DNA of 64,000 nucleotides from Pyropia haitanensis. Lineage: Eukaryota; Rhodophyta; Bangiophyceae; Bangiales; Bangiaceae. The notes below the pieces were generated by a model, which ran no database searches, was not told where the DNA came from, and saw only the letters and a list, made by a program, of their open reading frames with translations. Both the position numbers and the translations under genes were made by a program. Positions 42,884 to 53,395 of the stretch are shown in pieces (the stretch's first letter is position 1; each line of letters starts with the position of its first letter). The stretch lies in NCBI GenBank assembly GCA_008729055.1, contig SDUX01000002.1:124001-188000 (forward strand), written 5' to 3'.

Positions 42884-43211
42884 ACTGTCGTGCTTACTCG
42901 CGAATGTGAGCGAAACAGTGTTCGAGCAGTTTCGGTAGGCTCCAAAAGAGCGTCTGCTCTTGTTTGATATCATGACAAGCCTATTTGCCACGTGGCAGAG
43001 CACCATCTTGGGTGGTGCTCAACGGCGCCTCCCCGTGGTCATCTCGACTCGCAGGCCCACCCCGTCTAGGTTCCTGCTCGACGTGCAGCGCGGTCCGTCC
43101 CCCGTGGGACGCGACCGCCGTCACGCCGCGCCGCCGCCGCTCACTGTCAGCGGTCAAGTAGCGAGCCCCCCCCCCCCATCTCCTGTCGACCGGACCTGTC
43201 CCGCCCTCAAG

Positions 43212-44487
43212 ATGCCCCCGTCGGCGCTCTTTGTCCCGCCCGCCGCCGCCCTCCCCTGGCGGCCCCGTCGCGCTCCCCGGCCCCGCCGCCCCGCCCCGCT
43301 TCTTGGCAGCGGCCGGCCGGCGCGTCCTTGGGGACTGGCTGCGACGGCGGGCGGCCCATCCCCCCCCCCCCCCCCCCCCCCCCCCGGCGCATCCTCGCCA
43401 TTGGCGAGGCGCTCCTCGACTGCTTCTCCCCCTCCCCCACCACCCCGTTCGACGCGCCCACCGGCTGGGCCGTCCGCCCCGGCGGCGCGCCCGCCAACGT
43501 TGCCGCCGCGGCCGCCGCGCTCGGCGCGCCCGCCGCCCTCCTCACCGCCGTTGGCGACGACGCCGACGGCGCGCGGCTGGCCGCCGCGCTCGCCGCCGCG
43601 GGCGTCGACGCGCGCGGCGTGCGCGTCGTGGCGGGCGCCACCACCCGCCGCGTGTTTGTGCGCCCACTGGCGGGGGGGGGGGGGGGGAGGGCGTCTTTGC
43701 GGGGCTCAACCCGCGGGGGGCGGGCGGCTACGCGGACGAGCGGGTGGAGCTGCGGGGTGGGGAGGCGGAGCCGCCAACGGCTGAGGGGGTGGAAGCCGGG
43801 GGAGCGGCAGCGTCGGCTGCGCCGTCACCACCGCCGCCGTCGACGCCGCCGCCGCCGCCGCTCGCCGCCGCGGTCGTGGCGGACGTTGGCTGGCTCGCGA
43901 CGGGCACCCTCTGCCTCGCCGCACCCGCCACCGGCGCCGCCGTCCGCGCCGCGGCGGCGGCGGTGCGGTCGGCGGGTGGGCGGGTGCTGGTGGACGTCAA
44001 CTGGCGGCCGCTCTTTTGGGCCGACTGGCGGGGCCCGCCGCCGCGGGCGGTGGTCGCCGCGTTTGTTGCCGCCGCGGCGGACGCGGTCAAGCTGTCCGCG
44101 GACGAGGCCGAGTGGCTGCTCGGCATCCCCGCCGCCGACGCGGTCGCCGCGCCGGGGCGGGTACTCGCCGCGCTGCGCGCCGCCGCACCGCGCGAGGCTG
44201 CCGCCGCCGCCGCCACCACCACCGCCGCCACGGCGGCGGCGGCGGCGGCGGCCCCGTTGACGACGCGCGTGCGGCTGGTGTTGGTGACGGCCGGCGCGGC
44301 GGGCGCGGCGTACGCGCTGGCACCGGCCGTCGGGGACGCGCCGCCCGTGACGGGCCGTGTGGCGGGCGTGGCGGCGGCGGCGGTGGACACGACCGGCGCG
44401 GGCGACGCGTTTGTCGGCGCCGTCCTCGCCGAGCTCCTTGCGGCCGACGCGGCGGCGGCGGCGGCCGCCGCCACGGCGGGCGGGACG

Positions 44488-44524
<37 letters not shown>

Positions 44525-44694
44525 GGGATGCGCTGGACGACCCCGCCGTCGTGGACGCGGCGGTGCGGTTCGCAACGACCGCCGCGGCGATGGTCACCGA
44601 GGGCGTTGGCGCGATGGCACCGCTACCGCGGCGGGCGGCGGTGGCGGCGCGGATGAAGTCTGCGGGGGTGGCGGGAGCCGCTTCCGACTCCTGA
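43212..44694 (+). CDS. PfkB-family sugar kinase (fructokinase-like), two frame junctions
   Basis: This is an ATP-dependent sugar kinase; the exact sugar is not determined by sequence. The start at 43212 gives MPPSALFVPPAAALPWRPRR, a presequence-like leader. A C26 run (43360-43385) needs one added base to reach RRILAIGEALLDCFSP. Then come the substrate-binding GGAPANVAAAAAALG and AVGDDADGARLAAAL. The G16 run 43672-43687 needs another added base to reach GVFAGLNPRGAGGYADERVE. Further motifs are ATGTLCLAAP, VLVDVNWRPLFW, AVKLSADEAEWLLGI and the catalytic DTTGAGDAFVGAVLAEL, with the general base Asp in GAGD. The corrected gene is 1485 nt and 494 residues. Ala and poly-Gly insertions (GGC repeats at 44488-44524) enlarge it beyond the usual 300-350 residues. 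It interrupts the row of cysteine-rich paralogues and is unrelated to them. Confidence 0.85.
43360..43385. repeat. C26 homopolymer
   Basis: Twenty-six consecutive C at the border between the presequence-like leader and the kinase domain. The frame changes here by one base. Confidence 0.85.
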
Positions 44695-45437
44695 GGCGCA
44701 CGAGAGGCGAGGCGAGTGGGGGTAGGGGAGTGGGGTTGGGGAGAGTGGGTGGGTGATGGCGCGGTTGGCCGTCAGGGAGGGGGGTGCGGGCGCTTGCTTG
44801 TGCGCGGCTGGTGGGCGGCCGCGGTGTGTGGGCCGCTGGGCGCGGCCCACCCACGGATGGCGGCGTCCCCCATCCGGCGGGAGACTTGGTCGCGCTCCCC
44901 TTGACGAGTGCGCCGCCCCTGGGCGCCCCCCCCTGCGCTGCCGCTCGTGTCCACGCGTCACCCAGCGCACCGTCCCGCGCGCACTCCTCCCTTTTGGGCG
45001 GCGCTCTTACCCCTGGGAGAAACCACACTCGCTGCACGCCGTGGCGGTGGGTGCCGGCCGTCGACGGCAGCAACGGTAGCGACGGCGGCTGCTGGCCACG
45101 CGGCCCGCTGCCGCCGCGCTCGCCGCGGGTCGATGCGCCCGCGGCGGGGAGCGCGGCGTGTCGCTCGCCGCGTGGCGGTGGCCTGCCCCCCGCAGGCTGG
45201 CTCCCGGCCGCTGCCGCCGCCGTGCCCGCGTCGCCGCCGCGCTCGCGTCGCTGCCGCGCCACCACCGCGGCGGCTGCTGCTTCCCTGGACGCGGGGGACG
45301 GGGCCTGCCGGTAGCCTCCAGCCGCGGTACGTCTGGTCGCCAATCGGGGTGGTGCATCCCGTCGCGTGGTCCCGCGCGTCCATCGGTGCGCAATCGCGAA
45401 TTGTTTGGTGCACCTCGTCCCCGAGTCCCCGAATTGG

Positions 45438-45545
45438 GTCGCTGGTGCTTGGCGTCGTGGCCGCGGGCGTTCGTGGTGTCCCACCGAGTCGCTGGTGCTT
45501 GGCGTCGTGGCCGCGGGCGTTTGTGGTGTCCCACCGAGTCGCTGT
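45438..45545. repeat. 50-bp tandem repeat, 2.2 units
   Basis: GTCGCTGGTGCTTGGCGTCG and the following 30 bases repeat exactly at period 50 (45438, 45488) with one C/T difference. A third truncated unit begins at 45538. The period is not a multiple of three, so it is unlikely to be coding. Confidence 0.8.
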
Positions 45546-45887
45546 GCGTTTGCAGGCCCTTTATCGCCGCAGCCCAGCGGCAGCCGCGCGTGATTTGGCC
45601 GCGCAGAGGAGCGCTGCTGCCCGAGGGGGTAGAGGGAGGGGAGGCGAGGAGGTGAGCGGGGGAGGGGGGGGGGGGGATAGAGGGAAGTCCGGGGGTGATT
45701 GATTGCCCGTGCGCGGCAGGCGCGATGCATCGCGTCCGAGGCCCTCCCCCTTTCACCTGCAGCCCACGGCGGCGGCTGGCGGTGCGGCGGCGGCGCCGCG
45801 TCCCGCGTGGGGTGGCTGTGGGGGTGGGCGCTCTGCGGGGCTGGCGGGCGTGACGGCCGCCACGGATGGCTGGCCGTCTCGGGCTCC

Positions 45888-45894
45888 ATAAAGG
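45888..45894 (+). promoter_or_regulatory. TATA box of cysteine-rich gene 2
   Basis: ATAAAGG in CCATAAAGGCGGCGG lies 251 bases before the ATG. It has the same sequence and nearly the same spacing as in the two paralogues. Confidence 0.7.
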
Positions 45895-46138
45895 CGGCGG
45901 TGGCGGGCGGTTGTGCCCCACCGGTTCCGCCCAACGCCACCAGCACGCGCCCGACGCACTCCTTTCTTCTCACTCCTTTCTTGACTGTTTGCCCTCCTGC
46001 CACCACGTCATTGGCCTCGTTGGCTCTCCCTGTTTCGTCTTGCCGACCAAGCCCCGTCTACCCACCGGCACCTCCCCCGCCTGTCGCTCCCACCCCTCCT
46101 TCCTCACCCGCTTCTTGCGCACCCTCCGCTTGGTCGTC

Positions 46139-46546
46139 ATGGCCGGCTCTGCCCTCCGCTCCCTGGTCGTCGCCGCCGCCGTCGCCGCCGTCGCGGCCGC
46201 CGCCACCCTCCCCGCCGTCGTCCGCGCCGCCGACGGCGTGCGGACGTGCGCCACCGAGGCGGACGTTGGCACCTTTGTCGGCTGGTGCCGCTGTTCGTCG
46301 CTGATCGCCCCCCGCGAGCTGGTCGCCTTCAACGGCGACTCGGACGACCCGTGGTGCAAGGTGTCCGCCCCAGACACGACCGTCTACTACTGCGACGCGC
46401 AAGGGGCGGGCAACTGTGACCTGCAGTGCGCGGCGGCCATCCACGAGTGCACCTCGCCACCATCGCCGGACAACCAGGTGTGCGCGTGCGCGCCGGGCAA
46501 GGTGCGCACGGTGCTGCGGTACAACGGGCCGTTGCAGACGGCTTGA
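46139..46546 (+). CDS. small secreted 10-cysteine protein, paralogue 2
   Basis: The product has 135 residues and is closely related to paralogues 1 and 3. The signal peptide is MAGSALRSLVVAAAVAAVAA with cleavage near VVRA|ADG. The mature chain begins ADGVRTCATEADVGTFVGWC, the most divergent start of the three, while the last 75 residues are nearly identical to copy 3. All ten cysteines are kept. It ends PLQTA like copy 3. The ATG context is TCATGGCC. The frame is open further upstream, but alignment of the three copies fixes the start here. Confidence 0.8.
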   Translation: MAGSALRSLVVAAAVAAVAAAATLPAVVRAADGVRTCATEADVGTFVGWCRCSSLIAPRELVAFNGDSDDPWCKVSAPDTTVYYCDAQGAGNCDLQCAAAIHECTSPPSPDNQVCACAPGKVRTVLRYNGPLQTA

Positions 46547-46784
46547 AGAGCTCTGTCTGTGGGCGGTGAGAGGGATGAGCTAGGGAAAGAGAACCGTGAG
46601 CTTCGAGGGAGGAGGGGAGAACTGGCATGGGCAGAGAGGTGAGCTGGGGGGGAGGGAGGGTGCACCCACGGGGGAGTCAGGGGCTGGTCGCCGGGCACGG
46701 CCGTCGTGCGCTCGTTTGGATGGGCTTCGGCGAGCTTTGGATGGGCGTGGGCGAGCTTTGGATGCGGGATTTGCCCTGCATTGA

Positions 46785-46880
46785 GGACCGACGGCTGCCG
46801 TGCAGTCCGGTCAATGGGGATCGCGCGTAGTAGCGTGTATGCATACAGCACACGCGTCTGTTCGACTTTTGTACCCTTCT
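46785..46880 (+). promoter_or_regulatory. conserved 3' flank element, copy 2
   Basis: GACCGACGGCTGCCGTGCAG followed by TCCGG is at about 46788-46814, and TTTTGTACCC near 46867-46877. Both match the flanks of the other paralogues. Confidence 0.5.
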
Positions 46881-48315
46881 CTTGGCCACCACAGCACCCG
46901 AAACGAGGACGGTGGCAGCAGCAGCGGCTGCAGGCGTAAGCGCCGCCGCGGCTGCCGATCCCGAAGCGGCGGCGGCAGCCACGGCGGCGGTTGCGGCGCA
47001 CGTCGCAGCCGCCTGGCCTGCGTACGCGCCCACATCACTTCCAGCAACCCCTCGTTGGCTCGTCAAAAGCAGGGTTGCACTGCACGCCCACGTTTCGCCG
47101 GCAGGCTGGCGAGACACGTCCGATGCACACCTTGTCGGCGGAAGTGGTGGTGGAGAACGTGGGGGGAACGCCCATGCCTGAGAGGGGGGGGGGGGAAAGA
47201 GGAAACCAACACGGAGAGTGGGCTTCCGACAGTCGCGGCCGCCCTCTGAGGCTGCCGCCCCGCGATGGAGACGGCACCCCCGGTGGCGTTGGTACCTGCC
47301 CACTGAGACTGGCTCCTCTAGAGCGCCTCGCCATGACGCGCGCTTCCCCCCTAAGAGCCCGCCACCACTTCTGCAGCAAGGTACCGCCCCCGCGGCGGCC
47401 ACAGGCCCTCCCCTGGCAGGCTGGCGGCCGTCGCCGCCGCCCGCGCTTGGAAAGGTCCGAAGGCGGCGTGCCGAGGGGCTCCCCTTCCAGACACTTAATG
47501 TTTGGCGGCTGGAAACTTGAAACTGTTGAATTAACCCTGATTCTTGCCTGATGAGGTCGATGTCAAGGTCCACTTCACGGTTCCGCCACATGCTCTCTCA
47601 GCCATCCACTCAGCCGGATATCTCCCATCGACCAATCGGTGCTCGGTTGTCCCGCCCTCCATTGAATTGACGACGGCGCATCCACCCCCCCCCCCTTGTC
47701 GATTGTCGAATGGAACCACCTGCTCTTGCGTCGTCCGATGAACGAGGCTCGCGCGTCGATTGCGGCCGCCGTTTGCCTTTGGTCGCGATCGCGGTCGCGT
47801 GGCCCGCCTCCCTGCGTTTGCCGCCGCCGCCGGCGCTGCGGCGCGGCGGCCGCCGCGGCACGCCCGCTCCCACGGCGCGCGCGTGCTGCGTTTGCCGGCC
47901 CGCCGGCGCCGCGGCGCCGCGGGTAGCCGCCCCAGACCAGCCGCCGCCGCGGCGCCGCGGCGTCGGCCGCCGCCGCCGCCGCGCGTGACTTGGCCGCCGC
48001 CGCCGCGCGTGACTTGGCCGCCGCCGCCGCGCGCGGGGCGGGAGCGCTGCTGCCGGTCACGTCGGTTGCACTGGGGGGGGAGGGGGGACGGGGGGAGGGG
48101 AGGGGAGGGGAGGTAGTGGTTGGGAGCGGGGAGGGGGGGGGGAAGGCGGGGCCACCTCCTTTTGCGCCGCGGCTGCCATCCATGCATGACGCCCGGCGCG
48201 CTCGGCGCCGGCCCTGTCGCCTCCAGAGGGAGGCTGTGCGGCGGCGGCGCCGCGTCGCGTGTGGGGGCGGCTGGGGGGGGGCGGGCGACCGGGGTGGCTG
48301 GCGGCCACGGGACCC

Positions 48316-48322
48316 ATAAAGG
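48316..48322 (+). promoter_or_regulatory. TATA box of cysteine-rich gene 3
   Basis: ATAAAGG in CCCATAAAGGCGGCGG lies 246 bases before the ATG, as in the other two copies. Confidence 0.7.
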
Positions 48323-48561
48323 CGGCGGCGGCTGGTGCGTGTTCCCTACCGCGGCCGCCCATCCCCACCAGCAGCGCCACGAGCACAAGCCCCACGCACT
48401 CATCACCAGTCTCCATCTCCCTTTGCGCTCTCCTGCCATCACATCCTTGGTCACCCTGCTCTTTTCCTCGCCGCCGCCCTGCTTGCTGACCTCCGCCTTC
48501 TCACCGTCGCCACCCCCCCTACCCCTCCACCACCTCCTTGCGCTCCCGCTGCTTCTTCGCC

Positions 48562-48957
48562 ATGGCCGGCTCTACCCTCCGCGTGTTCCTCATCGCTGCC
48601 GCCGTCATGGCCGCCGTCGCGGCCGCCCCCGTCCGCGCCGCCGATGACAAGCGCACGTGCACCACCGAGTCGGATATTGGCAGCTTTGTCGGCTGGTGCG
48701 CCTGCTCGTCGCTGACCGCCCCCCGCGAGCTGGTTGCCTTCAACGGCGACTCGACCGACCCGTGGTGCAAGGTGTCCAACCCCGACACGACCGTCTACTA
48801 CTGTGACGCGCAGGGCGCGGGCAACTGTGACCTGCAGTGCGCGGCGGCCATCCACGAGTGCACCTCGCCGCCGTCGCCGGACAATCAGGTGTGCGCGTGC
48901 GCGCCGGGCAAGGTGCGCACGGTGCTGCGGTACAACGGGCCGTTGCAGACGGCTTGA
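48562..48957 (+). CDS. small secreted 10-cysteine protein, paralogue 3
   Basis: The product has 131 residues. The signal peptide MAGSTLRVFLIAAAVMAAVA is four residues shorter than in the other copies and is cut near VRA|ADD. The mature part starts ADDKRTCTTESDIGSFVGWC, identical to copy 1 there, while its C-terminal half matches copy 2 (PLQTA end). This mixed similarity suggests gene conversion between copies. It has CACSS where the others have CRCSS, and STDP where they have SDDP. All ten cysteines are kept. The following gene (GT61) is convergent, 258 bases away. Confidence 0.8.
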   Translation: MAGSTLRVFLIAAAVMAAVAAAPVRAADDKRTCTTESDIGSFVGWCACSSLTAPRELVAFNGDSTDPWCKVSNPDTTVYYCDAQGAGNCDLQCAAAIHECTSPPSPDNQVCACAPGKVRTVLRYNGPLQTA

Positions 48958-49111
48958 AGAGCTCTGTCTGTGGGCGGTGAGAGGGGTGAGCTGGGGAAAG
49001 AGAACCGTGAGCTGCGAGGGGGGTGGGGAGGACTGGTCGCCGCGCGCGGCCGGCATGGGCTGCTTTGGGTGGGTGCGGGTGCGCTTTGGACGCGCTCCCG
49101 CCCCTGCATTG

Positions 49112-49200
49112 GGGGACCGACGGCTGCCGTGCAGCCCGGTCGATGGGTGTCGCGCATAGTACAGCCAATGTACAAAGCAAACGCGCCACTCTCTTGTACC
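49112..49200 (+). promoter_or_regulatory. conserved 3' flank element, copy 3
   Basis: GACCGACGGCTGCCGTGCAG followed by CCCGGTC is at about 49116-49142, and CTTGTACCTG near 49193-49202. This is the third occurrence of the paired elements after a cysteine-rich gene. Confidence 0.5.
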
Positions 49201-49215
49201 TGTCTACCCCCGTTC

Positions 49216-51696
49216 TCAGCTCTTCTTCCCGACGTGGCTCAAGTCGGGCAGCCGGTATACGGCCCCATCCCCCCGCACCGTCATCCACCCGTTGGGGCAC
49301 GCCGCCCACAGCGCGTCGAGGTAGTCGATCGACCGCGTCAGGCGGTCCCGAAACGCCCGCCGCGCCGCCCCATCCAGGTGCAGCGTCCGGTCGCGGACGT
49401 CAAAGTCGTTGCACCGCCGCCCCGCCGCGGTGCACGCCCACACCGCCGCCGTTGGGGTCGTGTGGATCGACGCGTAGCGGAGGCCCGCGTTGCCGCCGCC
49501 AACGTACCAGCCCGGCCAGCGGTAGCCGTCGGGGAGGAGCTCCAGCAGCGCCCCCCCCGCGGGCACAAACGCCCCATTGACGAGGTTGTTCTCGTGGAGG
49601 CCGACGAGCAGCCCCGCCCGCCGCGCGGCGCCCGCCTGGTCCGCCAGCGACGCGAGGTGGTCAAACGCAATGGTCACGAGCGACAGGCCGCGGGTCTTTG
49701 CTTGGTCGTAGAGCATGCCCGTGACGGCCGCGGCCGAGTCATTGTCGAGGCGGCGCGCCGAGTCTGCGCCGCGGGAGAGCACCAAGATGGACCGCGGCGG
49801 GAGTGCCAGCCGGAGGGTGTCCCCCGCGGCGGGGGGGGTGTCCCCGGCCGCCGTGGCGGGGGGCTGGCCCGGTGCGGACCGCGCCGCCGACGCGAAGAGG
49901 GCGCCGACGGTCGCCCACGGGTAGGGCGGCTGCGTCCACCTCGACGGCCACGGCGCAACGGGCGGGCGTGGCGCGGCGCCAGTGGCGGCCGGGTCCCACG
50001 CGTCGGGCCACGGTCTCAGCGCCGCGGCGGCGGCGGCCGACACGCCCCCACCCTCTGCCGACGGCGGGTGCAGCCGCAGCGTGTCGGCCGGGTGCACCTG
50101 CGGGGGCAGCCCCGCCGCCGCGTACACCGCCTCCCGCAGCGCGAGCGCCTCCCGTGGCACCGCCGGCACGTGCGCGTCGGCGGCAACGACCGCCGCCGCC
50201 GCGACGGGCGCGTCGGCACCAAACGTGGCGGCGTCCCGGTGGCGCCCGTCATCGCCCGGCAGGACGGCACGGCCAAAGCAGTCGCCGCCGCCCGCCGCGG
50301 CGGGGTGCTCGTTGCCGACGCGCACGCGGCGGGGGCCGCCGCCCGCGGCGACCGCCGCCAGCGACGCGCGCACCACGCCGTGCCGCCAGTCGCCGTCAAA
50401 GCCCGTCGGCCGGAGAAAGTAGACGGCGGCGGTGGGGAAGGGGCGCCCGTCGGCGGCGGCGTCCACGTCGGCGGCGGCGTCGACGGCGGTGGCGGCCGCC
50501 GCCGGGTCCGCCCCCGTGGCCGCCGCCGCCGTCCACGCCGACGCGGCGGGCGCCGCCGCGGCCGTCGCCGCCCCCGCCGCGATCGCGGCCGCCCGCACGG
50601 CGGCGGCGGCGGCGGCGGCGACCCCCCCTTCATCGGGTGGCACGTACTGCGCCAGGTGGTGCAGCGCGTGGACGACCGTCGCCCAGCCGCGCAGCCAGTG
50701 GCACAGGTTCTTGTGGGAAAAGTCATAGTGGGGCACCAGCACGGTCAGGCCGTCGTGCCAGCGCGTGGGGGGGGGGGGGGGGGGGGGAGCGCGCCGCCCC
50801 CCGCCCGCCCGCGGTGGCGCCGCCGCCGCCACGCCAAACGCGGCCGCCCAGCGGGTGGCGTCGCCGACGGCCGTGACGGTGCCCGCCGCGCCCACGTACC
50901 GCCGCCACACGTGGCGGTCGCGGAGCTCGGCGCACGCGGCGGCGTCGGCGAGCGGGTCCACCCACGCGGCGGCGGCGGCGGCGGCGGCGGGCGTGGCGGC
51001 GGCGGCGGCGGCCACTGCCGCCCGTGCCGGCCGCACCGGCCGCCCCGCCGCGTCGACCGACTGGCAGCTGGTCGACGCGGAGAAGAGCGTCACCGCCGGC
51101 GGCGGCGGGGCGTCGCCCTCCCCCCCCCCCCCCCCCCCCACCAAACACAGCGGCCCCGTCACGCAGTAGGCGCGCGAGTCGTTGCCCCACAGCCGCGCGA
51201 CCGTCTCGGCCGCGCTCGTCGCGCGGCGCGCGCCCGGTCGGTGGTCGGCCGACTCCCCAACGGGGCTGACCAAGTAGCAGCGGGTGTCCCCGCCCGCGAC
51301 GGCAGCACGGGTACCCCACAGCGGGGGGAGGGCGGCTTCCTGGGTCGCCCCGCCGTCGGCCGCCGCGCCTGGCCGTTTTGCGGGCAGGGGGGAGGGGGAG
51401 CGCCCCGCCCTCGGGGTGGCGCCGCCAAGGACGAGCGCCGCCACGACCACGACCGCCACAACCGCCGCGACGGTGACGGCGGCGGCGGTGGCGTTGCGGG
51501 CGCGTGCCGCCGCGGCGGCGGCGGCGGCCGCCGCCTTCGTCGCCGCCCCGCCCTTGCTGGGTGCCCACCGCCACGCCCAGGCGGGCACCCGCCGCCCAGC
51601 CCCGCGGGGTACCACCGCCGCTATCGACACGCCGGGCGGAGGAGCGGGCGGCGGGAGCCCCTTCCGGTGCACGGGAAACGGCGGCATGGCGGCGGC

Positions 51697-51732
<36 letters not shown>

Positions 51733-51771
51733 GGGCCGCCGTGCGCCGCGCCGCGGCGAGGCGGCGGCCAT
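49216..51771 (-). CDS. GT61-family glycosyltransferase, type II membrane protein
   Basis: GT61 enzymes include xylosyl-, arabinosyl- and O-GlcNAc-transferases; here a Golgi role on wall polysaccharide or glycoprotein is likely. The frame is unbroken for 851 residues from 51771. An inner ATG at 51687 would shorten the cytosolic tail by 28. One membrane anchor follows the Ala-rich tail at about residues 95-118 (TAAAVTVAAVVAVVVVAALV). The catalytic region has PHYDFSHKNLCHWLRGWATV (family donor/acceptor region with the NxxHW-type motif), RSILVLSRGADSARRLDN, LVTIAFDHLASLADQAGAAR, and GLLVGLHENNLVNGAFVPAG (family GxHGAGLxN). The usual HGAG is HENN here. It ends LPDLSHVGKKS. A G21 run (50767-50787) lies in the gene without disturbing the frame. 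KKS at the very end is not a classical KKxx signal. Confidence 0.82.
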
Positions 51772-53225
51772 CCTCGGAAGCGGCGCCCCCCCCCCCCCCC
51801 CCCCGCTCTTGTACCGGCATCGCCAGCGCGGCGTCACGCCCGGTGCCCCCCCCCCTTCCCCCCCCCCCCCCCCCCCTCTCTCCCCCCCGCTTCCAACCGC
51901 ACCCGCCTCCCCCCGCCCGCTGCCGCCCGCGGCCGCCCTCTCTGCGCCGCCGCCACACCGCCGCCGCCGCCGCCGTCGACACGGGGCGGGGTGTCCCCCC
52001 GTCCGGCGGCCACCGGTCCGTTTCCTCCGCCTCGCCTCGTCGGTGGCGTGCGAGCGCCGCACACCCCGACCGCCGCCGGCTGGTCGCAGTCGGCGGTGGC
52101 GGCGGCGGCCGGTGGGGTCGGTCGTCGACTCCCCATCGGCCGCGGGCGAGCAACGAGCGTCTGGACCCCCGGCGCGCGGTTGCGGCCACGCTCCGCCTGT
52201 GCGCGGCCGCGGGCGTCGCGGTTCCCCCCCGCGCGGCGGACCGCGCGGCGGTGGCCGCTGCGCGCTACGGCCTTGTCCATGTGCACACAGAGGGGCGTCC
52301 GTCCGCGAGCGTGCGGCCCGCCAACGTGGCTTGGCGGGCGGCCGCCCGGGCGGTCGTCTCCGTGCCGCCGCGTGCCTGCGCCGCCGTCTCGCCTCAAAGA
52401 CGCCAGAGCGCTCGGCGCCATGGCGACGACAGCGTGCGGCGGGGGGGGGGGGGACGCCTGTGGGCAGGACGCCGCTCTGCGCGCGCCGCCGTGGCCACGG
52501 CTCGACAGGTGGGGAGCGGCGGAGGAGCGGCGGACGCGGCAGCGGCAGCGGCGGAAGGGCTACCGGCGCTCGCCCTTCCCTACGAGGAATGGATACCGCT
52601 TCGCTGCATGTTCTGCCGCGGACTGCCTGCACATGCGCGGCTGGCATACGTGTGAGTAGCGGGGTCAACGCGCCCGCCTGTCCTGCGCTGCCGTGCGCCT
52701 TCACCTTGGCGCGGTCGCAGCCCGGCACTTCGTTCTGGCGCCGCGCACACGTGGCTATTCTCACACCTGCCCCCCATTCAGTCGTGAAAGCTACAATTGA
52801 TACAGCAATTATCAGCATCATTGTTTGGAGGAGCTCACGGGACAGCAAGTTGTCTGTCGCTTCGGGTGTGTCGCGTCAAGTCCATCCAGATACCAACACG
52901 TGACATACTGATTTCACTTGCTGTCCGTCTGAATGACTGTCCACACCACGAATCGGGGGGCGTTGCATGTCGGACGTGGTGGCTGCTCATCGTGCACGGG
53001 CCAGAGTGGGAGGAGTCAAGGTGGGGGTGGCACGTCACTGCCAGCAGGGGGCCGTCGCGCCCCCTCGTTCCGCACCGACCGTTGGTGCGCGCTCTTGCAG
53101 CCGCTGCTGTCGCTGTGTTTGCGGTCTTTCCCCCCCCGTACACTCTCGCCCCTTTGTCTGCTCGCCACTAATCCATCCGGCCGCCACCCCGCTGCTCCCG
53201 CTGCGCCCCTGCCGGTGCAGGCGCC
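51772..53225. other. intergenic, divergent upstream region
   Basis: This is shared upstream DNA of the GT61 and MINDY genes. C-runs lie at 51787-51804 and 51847-51885. A lower-G+C stretch near 52.7-52.9 kb has no obvious element. Long frames here are Arg/Pro-rich only. Confidence 0.55.
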
Positions 53226-53363
53226 ATGGTCCGCGCGGATGCGGGCCGGCGGGGCGCGCCCACGTCCACCATTGGCGGCGCCTTCCACGCCCTCCTCGGC
53301 GGCAACGCGGCGGTGGCCACCGCCGCCCCCTCCCGCCCGCCCGTCGGCCGAGCGACGGCGGCG

Positions 53364-53395
<32 letters not shown>

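Larger units (their letters stand above)
41066..43211. other. intergenic, about 2.1 kb, with inverted repeats
   Basis: This contains the 3' flank of cysteine-rich gene 1, low-complexity G+C-rich sequence to about 42.0 kb, then a lower-G+C segment (42.2-43.0 kb) with inverted and direct repeats. No gene is supported. Confidence 0.55.
44695..46138. other. intergenic, with a 50-bp tandem repeat and the promoter of cysteine-rich gene 2
   Basis: Open frames on both strands lack domains. The segment from about 45.7 kb resembles the upstream region of cysteine-rich gene 3, consistent with duplication of promoter and gene together. Confidence 0.55.
46547..48561. other. intergenic between cysteine-rich genes 2 and 3
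   Basis: This holds the 3' flank of copy 2, then about 1.3 kb without a supported gene. A plus-strand frame at 46991-47551 has no recognisable content. It ends with the promoter of copy 3. A short direct repeat of CGCGCGTGACTTGGCCGCCG occurs at about 47981-48025. Confidence 0.55.

Noticed and set aside
45438..45545. Repeat array as a possible CRISPR or ribozyme element
   Set aside because: There are only 2.2 direct units of 50 bases with no spacer and no internal symmetry; it is a plain tandem duplication.
48970..52659. A 1229-codon plus-strand frame
   Set aside because: It is the antisense shadow of the well-supported GT61 gene and carries no motif.
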